DNA of 13,722 nt. Source: Enterocloster bolteae (GTDB taxonomy: Bacteria; Bacillota_A; Clostridia; Lachnospirales; Lachnospiraceae). The notes under the pieces are model-generated. The model did no database searches. It had not been told where the DNA came from and saw only the letters and a list, made by a program, of their open reading frames with translations. The DNA lies in the NCBI GenBank assembly GCA_021769025.1, contig JAETTS010000030.1, positions 1 to 13,722 on the forward strand, read 5' to 3'. The position numbers were made by a program, and so were the translations under genes. Within the stretch, counting starts at the first letter, position 1. The number at the start of each line of letters is the position of its first letter. Below, one piece after another: positions 1 through 7,528 of the stretch.

Positions 1-446
1 GCTCCCAGAGCCTTCCCCAGCTCACCACTGTCATACACCTTTTTTGCCAATACGCTGCCAGGATTATAACGGTTCTGGAAGATTACCCCCAGGGTCTTTC
101 CCTCACGTTTTGCCGTATCAACCATAGCCACCGTATCCTCATACTTAATGGACATCGGCTTCTCCGTCAGGACATTCACCCCATGCTCCAACGCATAGAT
201 GGTGATAGGCGGATGCATATAGTGAGGCGTACAGCAGTGCAGCACATCCAGGTTTTCCTTCTCTATCATCTCCTTGTAATCCAGATAGTATTTACACCCA
301 AACTGCTCCGCCTTCGCCTTGGCCCTGTCCTCCTTGTTATCACATACAGCTACCAGCTCACAGCACTCCAGCTCATTCACCGGATACGCATGCATCGGGA
401 AAATATTCCCGCAGCCTACAATGCCAACTCTGAATTTCTTTTCCAT
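1..446 (-). CDS. Gfo/Idh/MocA-family oxidoreductase (second of the operon), 3' part cut by window edge
   Basis: NAD(P)-dependent sugar or polyol dehydrogenase family. I see 148 codons from ATG at 446; the C-terminal half lies beyond position 1. Residues 7-13 form the Rossmann dinucleotide loop (VGIVGCG). The family EKP signature follows at residues 95-97, whose lysine belongs to the catalytic set. AAGGAGG at 454-460 sits 7 nt upstream of the ATG and fixes the start. The gene lies 57 nt after the last ABC ATPase gene and is probably its operon mate. A TTTACA-N16-TATATG match in that gap could give extra internal transcription. It differs clearly from the oxidoreductase at the operon head (for example NIFPMHAYP versus FIAHTKHLP after the GCG loop), so it is not a recent duplicate. 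The family is certain; the substrate cannot be read from this part. Confidence 0.92.
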   Translation of the reverse strand, partial: MEKKFRVGIVGCGNIFPMHAYPVNELECCELVAVCDNKEDRAKAKAEQFGCKYYLDYKEMIEKENLDVLHCCTPHYMHPPITIYALEHGVNVLTEKPMSIKYEDTVAMVDTAKREGKTLGVIFQNRYNPGSVLAKKVYDSGELGKALG

Positions 447-473
447 TTTGATTCCTCCTTGTATATATAGATT

Positions 474-501
474 CATATATTTTTTGTATCATCCTTGTAA
501 A
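474..501 (-). promoter_or_regulatory. Candidate internal promoter for the second oxidoreductase gene
   Basis: On the minus strand, TTTACA (496-501) and TATATG (474-479) are separated by 16 nt. They match five and four of the six consensus sigma-A bases. A start near 467 would leave a leader of about 20 nt that still contains the ribosome binding site. The gap is AT-rich, so a chance match is quite possible. Confidence 0.28.
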
Positions 502-503
502 AT

Positions 504-1334
504 TTACTCACCTGTAAGAATCCATTCCTCACTAAGCTTGGGCACATCATTGAGCAGATGCCTGGTATAAGGATTCTGAGGATTATGCACAATCGATGCC
601 GCCTCCCCGCTCTCCACAAAAACCCCTTTTTCCATAATATAAAGGGTGTTGCTGATATAGTAAGCAAGCCCTAAATCATGGGTAATAAACACAATGGTCA
701 TCTTATTGCGCTCCCGCAGATTCAAAAGCATTTCCAGAATGGTACTTCTGCTGCACGCGTCAATCATAGAGGTAGGCTCGTCGGCAATCAGTACCTTGGG
801 CTGAAGAACAAAGATACGGGCAATCATCATCCTCTGCATCTGTCCTCCTGATAATTCAAAGGGATACTTATGCTCCAATTCCTCGTATTTCAGGTTGACA
901 AAATCACACGCCTCCACAAAAACCTTGTGCTTCTCTTCCCGGGAAAGGCTCCTGCCGCTGAAAGCTATACAGTCCTCAAACATCTTGCTGATTTTAAAAA
1001 ACTGGTTAAAGGAGGAAAAGGGATCCTGGAAAATCGCCTGCACCTGCTGCCAGTATGCCCTCTTCTGCCCCGCCTTTTTTAACTGTATGGCCTGGCCTCT
1101 GTACAGGATCTCTCCCTCCGTAGGCTTTATCAGTCCCATGAGCATACGCATAAGTGTTGTCTTTCCGCTGCCAGACTCCCCCACGATGGAGACAATCTCC
1201 CCCTCATGAAAGTCAAAATCCACATGATTCACAGCGGTGACTGTCTTCTTCCCGGTTCCGAAGGTCCGTGTAAGTCCACAGCCTTTTAACACAGAGCCTG
1301 CTTCTTTTGGATCAGCGTTTATAGTCACGAGCAT
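504..1334 (-). CDS. Opp/Dpp-type ABC importer ATP-binding protein, DppF-like
   Basis: Cytoplasmic ATPase subunit that pairs with the neighbouring DppD-like ATPase to drive the importer. Visible motifs are Walker A at residues 52-60 (GESGSGKTT), Q-loop Gln103, the LSGGQ signature at 161-165, Walker B at 181-186 (VLIADE) and switch His219. The D-loop region reads SMIDA rather than the common SALD. At 276 aa it is shorter than typical DppF/OppF (about 320-330 aa), because the C-terminal cysteine-containing oligopeptide extension is missing. The gene overlaps the end of the upstream ATPase gene by 23 nt, which suggests translational coupling. Start choice is ambiguous: GGAGG lies only 3 nt before the ATG at 1334 but 9 nt before an in-frame GTG at 1328, so the protein may begin two residues later. 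The family call is firm. A sugar rather than peptide substrate is inferred from the operon. Confidence 0.93.
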   Translation of the reverse strand: MLVTINADPKEAGSVLKGCGLTRTFGTGKKTVTAVNHVDFDFHEGEIVSIVGESGSGKTTLMRMLMGLIKPTEGEILYRGQAIQLKKAGQKRAYWQQVQAIFQDPFSSFNQFFKISKMFEDCIAFSGRSLSREEKHKVFVEACDFVNLKYEELEHKYPFELSGGQMQRMMIARIFVLQPKVLIADEPTSMIDACSRSTILEMLLNLRERNKMTIVFITHDLGLAYYISNTLYIMEKGVFVESGEAASIVHNPQNPYTRHLLNDVPKLSEEWILTGE

Positions 1335-2328
1335 ACACCTCCCTAAGCTTTTGTTCCTCTATGTCACAGCGGTAGAAACGTCCATCACTGTCCGTGTGGT
1401 TCTCACGGCCCTCATGCAGCGTGCACAGATTTCCACAATACCGGCACCGGTCTGCAAAATGGCACCCCTCTATCTGGTTTCTCAAGTTAGGCGGTGCGCC
1501 GGGAATCCCAGTAAGCTGCCATTCCTTCGCTCCCTTTTCTGGTACGATGATAGAGCCCATCAGCGCTTTGGTATAGGGATGAACCGAGTCAAAAATCACC
1601 TTCTCTGTGGTTCCATGCTCCACAATCTGCCCTGCATACATGATCATAATTTCATCCGTAATATGGCGCAGAAGGGGCAGCTCATGGGTGATGTAGATCA
1701 CTGATTTTACAATTCCCAGTTCCAGCATCTCCTTTATCATCTTCATGACCATCTTCTGGGATGTAACATCCAGAGCGCTGGTAGGCTCATCGGCGATCAA
1801 CACCTTGGGGTTCAATATGGTGGACACGGCGATGATAACCCGCTGCTTCATACCTCCGGAAAGGTCATTGGGATAGGCCCCCATGGCCCTTTTCGGAAGG
1901 CCAAGGAGCTCAAGCCGATCCGCCAGTATGGTCTGTACCTCCTCCTTTGTCTTCTCGGGACAGTGCTCCCTCATAATGTCTCTTACAAACGTGATCACCT
2001 TTTTTGTAGGATTCAGCGCATTCATGGCTGCCTGGGGAATGTACGCCAGCTCCTTGCCCAGATAATTCTTTCTCAGTTCCTCGTAAGGCAATTCCATGAT
2101 ATTGACTGGCCCCATGTTGATCTGGCCTCCCAGATACGTAAGAGGCGGAAAATAGTAGCCCATAAGGCTTAAGGCCAGCGTGGATTTGCCGCACCCGGAC
2201 TCTCCTGCGATTCCCAGCGCCTGTCCTTCCTTTAAGGAAAAGGAAACCCCTTCCACCGCATAGGTATATCCGCCGAAACGGGATTTGTAGGCTGTTCTTA
2301 AATCCTTTACCGTAAGTACATGTTCCAT
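1312..2328 (-). CDS. Opp/Dpp-type ABC importer ATP-binding protein, DppD-like
   Basis: First of the two ATPases of the importer; 338 aa, normal for DppD/OppD. Residues 42-50 are Walker A (GESGCGKST), Gln99 is the Q-loop, LSGG lies at 156-159, Walker B at 176-181 (VLIADE) and the switch histidine is His215. The C-terminal oligopeptide/HPY-type extension is present, with cysteines at 289, 295, 302 and 321 in the CX5CX6CX18C pattern and an extra Cys298. Related DppD proteins bind an iron-sulfur cluster in this region, so a cluster here is possible but inferred. ATG at 2328 follows AAGGAG by a short spacer and begins 4 nt after the permease stop codon. The last 23 nt overlap the next ATPase gene. 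Confidence 0.95.
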   Translation of the reverse strand: MEHVLTVKDLRTAYKSRFGGYTYAVEGVSFSLKEGQALGIAGESGCGKSTLALSLMGYYFPPLTYLGGQINMGPVNIMELPYEELRKNYLGKELAYIPQAAMNALNPTKKVITFVRDIMREHCPEKTKEEVQTILADRLELLGLPKRAMGAYPNDLSGGMKQRVIIAVSTILNPKVLIADEPTSALDVTSQKMVMKMIKEMLELGIVKSVIYITHELPLLRHITDEIMIMYAGQIVEHGTTEKVIFDSVHPYTKALMGSIIVPEKGAKEWQLTGIPGAPPNLRNQIEGCHFADRCRYCGNLCTLHEGRENHTDSDGRFYRCDIEEQKLREVYARDYKR

Positions 2329-2332
2329 CCTG

Positions 2333-3184
2333 TCAACTCCTTATCTTGGGATTGAATATCTCATCCATCCCCGAATTCATCAGATACATGGAAAACGTGA
2401 TGAGAGATATGACAACAGCGCTTGGTATAAAGGTCCACCATGCGCCGATGGCCGGAGCGGAAAACATAAGCGCCCAGTTCATCAGTGTGCCCAGGGAAAC
2501 CGTATTCCGCGCCCCAAGCCCCAGCATGGCCAGGCTGGCTTCCTGAAGAATGCTATTGGCAATGGCCAGAATCACCGCCATCACCACGTAGGAGGCCAGG
2601 TAAGGAAGTATCTCCGTGAGAAGAATCCGAAGGGTACTGTAGCCGGTAATACGCGCTATGTTCACATGTTCCCTGTTGCGAAGGCTGCTGGTCTGCCCCC
2701 GTACAGCCCGTGCCATCCAGGGCCATCCTGTAACTCCGATGATAAACGCCGTTGTCAAAGAAGACCGGGAATCCAGGCTCATGGATATGAGAATCAGGAT
2801 AATGAAGGATGGTATCACAATAAACATGTTTGTGACAGCCGTGATCAGGTTATCCACAGTTCCTCCCATAAACCCGGCCAGAAGCCCAAGGCTTAAACCC
2901 ACAATGGTTGTGATGATGCCGGCAATCAGCCCTACAAGCAGAGACGTGCGGGTGCCGTATACCAGTTCCAGCATAGCGTCACGGCCAAAATTGTCGCTTC
3001 CCAAAACCAAGGTCTTTCCGGTATAGGTAACCGTCCCTGGCGCCTCGAACCCCATGCTAAGCATCTCCATCGGATCTCCACTGTCAAACAGGGGATAGAC
3101 CAGCACAAACAAAAGAATGGCGGACAGGATACATAGCCCTGTCATGAAGCGAGGTGATTTTACCAATAAACGTACATGATTCAT
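2333..3184 (-). CDS. Opp/Dpp-type ABC importer permease, DppC-like
   Basis: Second membrane subunit of the importer; 283 aa. The N-terminal helix (about residues 13-33) precedes a periplasmic-type loop with LGSDNFGRD (61-69), the counterpart of the LGTDxxGRD motif of DppC/OppC proteins. Further hydrophobic segments lie at about 82-105, 115-137, 143-160, 196-215 and 250-270. The EAA-like cytoplasmic loop that contacts the ATPases spans about 171-200 (EHVNIARITGYSTLR and following). I chose ATG at 3184 because GGAGG lies 6-7 nt upstream. A longer reading from a TTG codon at 3247 would run back into the previous permease gene without a ribosome binding site. Only one base separates this start from the DppB-like stop codon, so the two permeases are probably translated together. 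Confidence 0.94.
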   Translation of the reverse strand: MNHVRLLVKSPRFMTGLCILSAILLFVLVYPLFDSGDPMEMLSMGFEAPGTVTYTGKTLVLGSDNFGRDAMLELVYGTRTSLLVGLIAGIITTIVGLSLGLLAGFMGGTVDNLITAVTNMFIVIPSFIILILISMSLDSRSSLTTAFIIGVTGWPWMARAVRGQTSSLRNREHVNIARITGYSTLRILLTEILPYLASYVVMAVILAIANSILQEASLAMLGLGARNTVSLGTLMNWALMFSAPAIGAWWTFIPSAVVISLITFSMYLMNSGMDEIFNPKIRS

Positions 3185-3185
3185 A

Positions 3186-4196
3186 TCATTCCTCCTCCAT
3201 CTGTGCTGCTTTGATCCGCGGGTCGATGAGTCCGTACAGCATATCAATCATAAAATTAGCCAACAATACCGTAATGGAGATAATAAGGGTACAGCCGGAA
3301 ATCAAAGGATAGTCAAGCTGACGGATGGCGGTAAACAGCCAATAGCCGATCCCCGGATAATTAAATACAATCTCCGTAATCAAAGAGCCTGATATCATGG
3401 TTCCAAGAGAGAGCGCCAGGCCGCTGATCTGGGGCAACATGGCGTTGCGGAACACATAACCGGTTATCTTCCGGTCCGGCAACCCCATCAGCTTTGCGTA
3501 CAGCACATAATCTGCGTTCAGTTCATAGATAGCCATAGAACGCATCCCCAGCGCCTGCCCTCCAATCATGATCAGCACAATGGAAAGCCACGGCAAGGTG
3601 TGATGCCTCAATACGCTTCCTATAAATGCAAGGTTAAAGGAAGGAAGCAGAGACGGGTCATAGCCATTGCCCGCAGGGAATATTTTCATTCCAAAGGCAA
3701 ACAGGTAAAGGGCAACAATGGCAAATGCATAGTAGGGAACGGAATTCAGATATAGGGAAACCGGATAAATGATTTTTCCCAGAGTTCCTTTCCGGTATGC
3801 CACATACGCCCCCATGAGGTTGCCTGCAATCCAACCTACGATAATAGCCGGAATCTGAAGTCCCAGGGTCCATGGTATGGCATTGGCAAGAATCGAGCTT
3901 ACGCTTCTGGGATACCGGGAAAATGAAGTTCCCAGATCCCCCTTAAACAGATTCTTCACAAAAATCAGAAACTGCTGCCACACAGGCTTATCTAAATGAA
4001 ACTCCTCCATAAAGCTTTCATAAATTCTGGTCATAGCATCGGTATTGCTCATCCCCTGGGAAACCTTTCCCATAATCACATCCACAGGGTTCCCATCAAT
4101 CATTCTGGGCAAAAAGAAGTTAAGCATCAGTACAATGACAAATGTGAGCAGATACCACATCACTTTTTTAAAGAAATATTTTTTATAGCCGCTCAT
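3186..4196 (-). CDS. Opp/Dpp-type ABC importer permease, DppB-like
   Basis: First membrane subunit of the importer; 336 aa, usual for DppB/OppB. The N-terminal transmembrane helix is at about residues 12-31. It is followed by an extracytoplasmic domain (about 32-100) containing LDKPVWQQF and GDLGTSF, motifs typical of the family. Further membrane segments are at about 108-134, 143-170, 200-217, 254-275 and 300-322. The EAA loop runs at about 226-262 and contains YVLYAKLMGLP and FRNAMLPQ. FNYPGIGYWLF (278-288) is the conserved stretch before the last helices. ATG at 4196 is preceded by AAAGGAA/AGGA. An ATG four bases earlier is out of frame. The gene lies 83 nt after the binding-protein gene, across a strong hairpin. 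Confidence 0.94.
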   Translation of the reverse strand: MSGYKKYFFKKVMWYLLTFVIVLMLNFFLPRMIDGNPVDVIMGKVSQGMSNTDAMTRIYESFMEEFHLDKPVWQQFLIFVKNLFKGDLGTSFSRYPRSVSSILANAIPWTLGLQIPAIIVGWIAGNLMGAYVAYRKGTLGKIIYPVSLYLNSVPYYAFAIVALYLFAFGMKIFPAGNGYDPSLLPSFNLAFIGSVLRHHTLPWLSIVLIMIGGQALGMRSMAIYELNADYVLYAKLMGLPDRKITGYVFRNAMLPQISGLALSLGTMISGSLITEIVFNYPGIGYWLFTAIRQLDYPLISGCTLIISITVLLANFMIDMLYGLIDPRIKAAQMEEE

Positions 4197-4216
4197 CCAT
4201 CCTGTTCCTTTCTAAA

Positions 4217-4253
4217 TGCTTCCGGCAGGCTTTTTTATGCCTGCCGGAAAGCA
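4217..4253 (-). promoter_or_regulatory. Intercistronic hairpin between binding-protein and permease genes
   Basis: Arms 4221-4230 and 4239-4248 are a perfect 10-bp GC-rich inverted repeat (TCCGGCAGGC), with an 8-nt loop at 4231-4238. The stem extends four more pairs to 4217 and 4253 with one extra base. Read in operon direction, no run of U follows the stem, so full termination is unlikely. Such stems after a binding-protein cistron commonly protect the upstream mRNA from 3' exonucleases and reduce expression of the downstream permeases. That role is inferred here. Confidence 0.75.
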
Positions 4254-4279
4254 ATGGCACACATTCTCATTCCAGAGGA

Positions 4280-6121
4280 CTACTGACCTGCAGGCTTGAT
4301 CTCATACAGGAATTTGATACCAGCGCCGCGGTCAAGCATAGGTGGCACCTTGGAACCATTGTCCGCAGTGGGGAAGTTGGTCCAGTAAGTCTCGTTAAAC
4401 TCATAGAACTGGAACGGGCGGTAGAAGATGGGGATCACCGGAGCCTCCTCCAAAAAGATCTTATTTAACTCGGTATGCAGTTCTTTCAGCTGTGCCTCGT
4501 CTGTCACAAATGGAAGTTGGTCAATGATCTCATCTGCACGGGCATTGGAGTAACGGCCAAAATTGGAGAAGCTTAAAGAGCCGAAATCTGGAATTCCCTT
4601 GGAATACAGAGTATCTTTGTAGCGATACCACGGCTGAGAAGGACGTGGATTCTCACCGATGATGTTCAGACACAGTTCAAACTCTCCGGTTCTGCGGTTA
4701 CTGCTGAATACAGCGGATTCCGGCATATCACTGATAATCTCCACACCTACAGCCTTCAGATTCTGTGAGATCACCTCTGCCGCTGCATTCCAGTCGCTCC
4801 AGCCGTAGCCGGTCTGCAGGGACCAGGACATACGTGTTCCATCCGGAAGTATCCGGATTCCGTCTGAGCCTTTCTCGGCTCCCATGGCATCCAGAAGTTC
4901 GTTTGCTTTGTCTAAATCGTATCCCCAGACCAGGTCTCCCAGGGCATCCATGTCCACATACCGGTTCTCCACTCCATCTGACAGACAGAGAAGAGGAATG
5001 ATATCCTTGGTGTAACCGGACATAGCCAACTCACCAACCTGCTTGTAGTTAATGCCGTAGGCCAGTGCACGGCGCACCTCCGGGTTGTCAAGTCCAGGCA
5101 CACTGGTATTGAAAACCATGGCAACCATGCCGCCCTCAAGATAATAGGGCGCATCCTTTAAATAGGTCTTGATTGCCGGATTCTTGGCACTAAGCTCCCA
5201 GATCTTGGGAATATAGGCCTGTGCAAGATCCAGATTGTTATTCAGAAGATCGGTTGTAACAAGGTCATTGGATTTATAAATCGGCTGGATCACATATTTG
5301 GGTGCCGGAAGGCCTCCAAAACGTACGGTACCCCAGTAATTCTCGTCACGTTCCAGATATACGCCCTGGTCATTGAAGCTGTGCACTTTGTATGCGCCGG
5401 ATCCTACCGGGTTATCCATATTGTCAAATGCACGAATCTTGCTTACATCATCCCCTGCTTGTTCCGCCAAAGGTTCCCATATAGCCTTAGGCAGGATCGG
5501 AACCATCTGAAGGGAGTCAAGGACAACAGGAGTGTTCACATTGTCTGCTTTCTGACGGATAACCACTGTTTTCTCATCTGTTGCTTCCACAGACTCAATG
5601 TTGCTCCAGTAGCTGCTCCACTGCAGGTCATATCGATTGGCCAGGTCATAGCTGAACTTCACATCCTCAGCTGTCAATGGAGAACCATCGTTAAAATGGG
5701 CTTCCTTATTGACCGCGATCTTGATGCTGTTGTCATCCTGAACCTCATAAGAATCTCCAACCAATGGCTCCAGTTCACCGGTAAGCATATCCATCATAAA
5801 CAATGCTTCATATAAAAGATACTGCATCTGCCCTGCAGGCCATTCTCCGCCTGCGCCTACCAACGGATTGAAGGACACCGGCAACACGCCCATGCCGGAA
5901 AAGAAATATAAGGATTCTTCTCTGGGGAACTGGGTGGCGGATCCTTCTGTCTGCTCCTGGCCTCCGGCTTCCGGGGCTTTGGTCGTCTCTGAAGAAGGGG
6001 CCTCTGTCTGTGCAGCCTGGGTCTGCTGCTGTGTTTCCTGTGGCTTCTCTCCTCCTGAACATCCCGCAAGCAGGGACAGTGTCATAACAAGTGACAATGT
6101 GACTGATAAAAATTTTTTCAC
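4280..6121 (-). CDS. Family 5 ABC substrate-binding lipoprotein (SBP_bac_5), probably oligosaccharide-binding
   Basis: Extracellular, membrane-anchored receptor that delivers the substrate to the permeases. From GTG at 6121 the protein is 613 aa. It begins with a lipoprotein signal peptide: KK at 2-3, a hydrophobic core at 4-18, and lipobox LLAGC with the acylated cysteine at 21. A Gln/Thr/Glu-rich flexible linker follows (about 25-63), then the family 5 fold. EPLVGDSYEV, FNDGSPLTAEDVKFSYDL and DNPEVRRALAYGIN are recognisable family motifs. AAAGGAGG lies 7 nt before the GTG; a longer TTG start at 6154 would place the ribosome binding site inside the coding region. The C-terminal stretch with YWTNFPTADN resembles, from memory, family 5 proteins that bind cello- or other oligosaccharides rather than peptides. 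Family is certain, ligand class moderate. Confidence 0.94.
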   Translation of the reverse strand: MKKFLSVTLSLVMTLSLLAGCSGGEKPQETQQQTQAAQTEAPSSETTKAPEAGGQEQTEGSATQFPREESLYFFSGMGVLPVSFNPLVGAGGEWPAGQMQYLLYEALFMMDMLTGELEPLVGDSYEVQDDNSIKIAVNKEAHFNDGSPLTAEDVKFSYDLANRYDLQWSSYWSNIESVEATDEKTVVIRQKADNVNTPVVLDSLQMVPILPKAIWEPLAEQAGDDVSKIRAFDNMDNPVGSGAYKVHSFNDQGVYLERDENYWGTVRFGGLPAPKYVIQPIYKSNDLVTTDLLNNNLDLAQAYIPKIWELSAKNPAIKTYLKDAPYYLEGGMVAMVFNTSVPGLDNPEVRRALAYGINYKQVGELAMSGYTKDIIPLLCLSDGVENRYVDMDALGDLVWGYDLDKANELLDAMGAEKGSDGIRILPDGTRMSWSLQTGYGWSDWNAAAEVISQNLKAVGVEIISDMPESAVFSSNRRTGEFELCLNIIGENPRPSQPWYRYKDTLYSKGIPDFGSLSFSNFGRYSNARADEIIDQLPFVTDEAQLKELHTELNKIFLEEAPVIPIFYRPFQFYEFNETYWTNFPTADNGSKVPPMLDRGAGIKFLYEIKPAGQ

Positions 6122-6169
6122 AGCTTTTCCTCCTTTTGTAATATGGTTTGACAACTGCTTTTCTTAGTT

Positions 6170-7255
6170 TCACTGAAATAAAACTTCTTTTCCAGTTCTT
6201 GCAGAAGTATAGATTGCTTCCAGTATCTGGGTTACCACCATGGCCTGTTCCGGCTTTACCAGAGCGTTTCTGCCTGTGTCCAGGGCATCCAGCCACATCC
6301 GGGCTTCCACATCTGCCTCATGGCTGCTGGGTATCTGCCCAGGCACCCCTGTCTGCCGCAGCAGGGGATAGGTTTCGCTAAGTTCTCCTCCAAAAATCCC
6401 ATTGATACAGACTCCGTCATTCATATCCGCCCCTGCCCTTGTGCCGCAGAGAGTCACCTTCTGTTCCCTGGTATCCAGGGTATGTAACGCCCAGCTGGCT
6501 TCCAGAAAGATAGTGGCTCCATTTTCCATCACAATATAGCCAAAAGCCGAATCCTCCACGGTAATCTTCTTGTTGTCCCATGGGCCAAACAAGTTTCCAC
6601 ATGTCTCTCCTGTACCAAGCTTATGGTAGACAGAGCCAGTCACCCGTTTGGGTTTATAATTGTCCATGATCCACAGCGTCATATCCAGTGCATGGGTTCC
6701 GATATCAATCAGTGCTCCTCCGCCCTGCTCTTTTTCATTTAAAAATACTCCCCATGTTGGAATTCCCCTTCGTCGAACTGCATGGGCTTTGGCCAGATAG
6801 ATCTCTCCCAACTGTCCTTCTTCCACCACCTTCTTCAGATACCGGCTGTCCTGTCGGAAACGGTTCTGGTAACCGATGGTAAGCTGTCTGCCAGAAGCCT
6901 TTGCCTCATCGCACATCTGCTTTGCCTCTGTGCTGCTGACTGCCATAGGCTTCTCACACATCACATGTTTTCCGGCCTTTAAGGCGGCTGTTGTCAGTTC
7001 ACAGTGTGTCCGATTCGGTGTCAATACATACACAACATCGATATCGGAACGTTTCAACGCTTCCCTATAATCGGTATAGACAGATGCGCCCTCTGCACCG
7101 TACTGGCTTGCCGCTTTCTGTGCCCGTTCTTCTTTCAGGTCACAGAAGGCAGTCAGCTGGATCCGATCCTTCAGCTTCTCCAATGCCGGAAGATGTTTGG
7201 TATGTGCAATAAATCCGCAACCGATAACCGCCCCATGATGTACAGGATATCCCAT
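6170..7255 (-). CDS. Gfo/Idh/MocA-family oxidoreductase, first gene of the operon
   Basis: Cytoplasmic NAD(P)-dependent dehydrogenase of 361 aa, normal full length. The N-terminal Rossmann fold has the GCGFIA loop at residues 12-17. EKP at 101-103 carries the conserved Lys102. The C-terminal substrate domain has GGGALIDIGTHALD (178-191), giving Asp184 and His188 of the catalytic motif. All key residues are intact. ATG at 7255 has AAAGGAGAGG just upstream; an in-frame ATG at 7285 lies ahead of that site and is unlikely to be used. The binding-protein gene starts 48 nt downstream with no visible terminator, so the two are probably co-transcribed. The family acts on glucose, inositol, other cyclitols and sugar derivatives, and some members form 3-keto-glycosides. 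The exact substrate is unknown. Confidence 0.94.
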   Translation of the reverse strand: MGYPVHHGAVIGCGFIAHTKHLPALEKLKDRIQLTAFCDLKEERAQKAASQYGAEGASVYTDYREALKRSDIDVVYVLTPNRTHCELTTAALKAGKHVMCEKPMAVSSTEAKQMCDEAKASGRQLTIGYQNRFRQDSRYLKKVVEEGQLGEIYLAKAHAVRRRGIPTWGVFLNEKEQGGGALIDIGTHALDMTLWIMDNYKPKRVTGSVYHKLGTGETCGNLFGPWDNKKITVEDSAFGYIVMENGATIFLEASWALHTLDTREQKVTLCGTRAGADMNDGVCINGIFGGELSETYPLLRQTGVPGQIPSSHEADVEARMWLDALDTGRNALVKPEQAMVVTQILEAIYTSARTGKEVLFQ

Positions 7256-7301
7256 AAGTTCCTCTCCTTTGCTAAAAGCTATCATTTCTTCTGATAGTCA
7301 G

Positions 7302-7363
7302 ATAGTACTCTTTTTCTTTTTTGATTTCTACAATTTTTTTACTATGTTTTACAACTATTTTTT
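7302..7363 (-). promoter_or_regulatory. Candidate AraC operator and operon promoter region
   Basis: Two AT-rich direct repeats centred on TACAA (7329-7333 and 7350-7354) are offset by exactly 21 bp, two helical turns, as is usual for AraC-family half-sites. They agree at 12 of the 15 aligned bases from 7326 and 7347. Downstream in operon direction, TACTAT (7302-7307) is a plausible -10 box, but the expected -35 position holds only TAGAAA. A weak -35 next to activator sites fits an activator-dependent promoter. The region is low in complexity, so the assignment is tentative. A short inverted repeat CTATCA/TGATAG (7279-7284 and 7292-7297) would fall at the start of the leader. Confidence 0.4.
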
Positions 7364-7437
7364 AATTTAAGCAGAATTATCCATCAATATTACCAATTCC
7401 AGGGAGGCTTTGTGTTGCGACACTGGAGAAAAGAAGC

Positions 7438-7466
7438 TTTACAACCGATACGCCCACCTTTATAAT
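7438..7466 (+). promoter_or_regulatory. Sigma-A promoter of the AraC-family regulator
   Basis: TTTACA (7438-7443) and a perfect TATAAT (7461-7466) are separated by exactly 17 nt. This gives 11 of 12 consensus bases at ideal spacing. Transcription would start near 7473, leaving a leader of about 55 nt before the ATG at 7529. A further TACAA copy overlaps the -35 box (7440-7444), which would allow autoregulation if TACAA is part of the operator. Confidence 0.8.
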
Positions 7467-7528
7467 AAAGAATATCTTGTGACGGAATGTTTAAGCAACT
7501 ATTTACCTGATTTGGAAAAGAGCAGACG

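Noticed and set aside
4217..4253. Rho-independent terminator between binding protein and permeases
   Set aside because: The stem is strong, but no T-run follows on the transcribed strand, and termination there would separate the transporter from its receptor.
5808..6296. A 162-codon minus-strand open frame spanning the first oxidoreductase end and the binding-protein start
   Set aside because: It is an alternative frame of two well-supported genes, has no ribosome binding site of note, and has low-complexity Arg/Gly-rich content.
1..7255. Nickel or dipeptide transport operon
   Set aside because: The importer family allows it, but the two Gfo/Idh/MocA dehydrogenases, the AraC regulator and the binding-protein C-terminus fit sugars better, and no peptidase or urease/hydrogenase gene is near.
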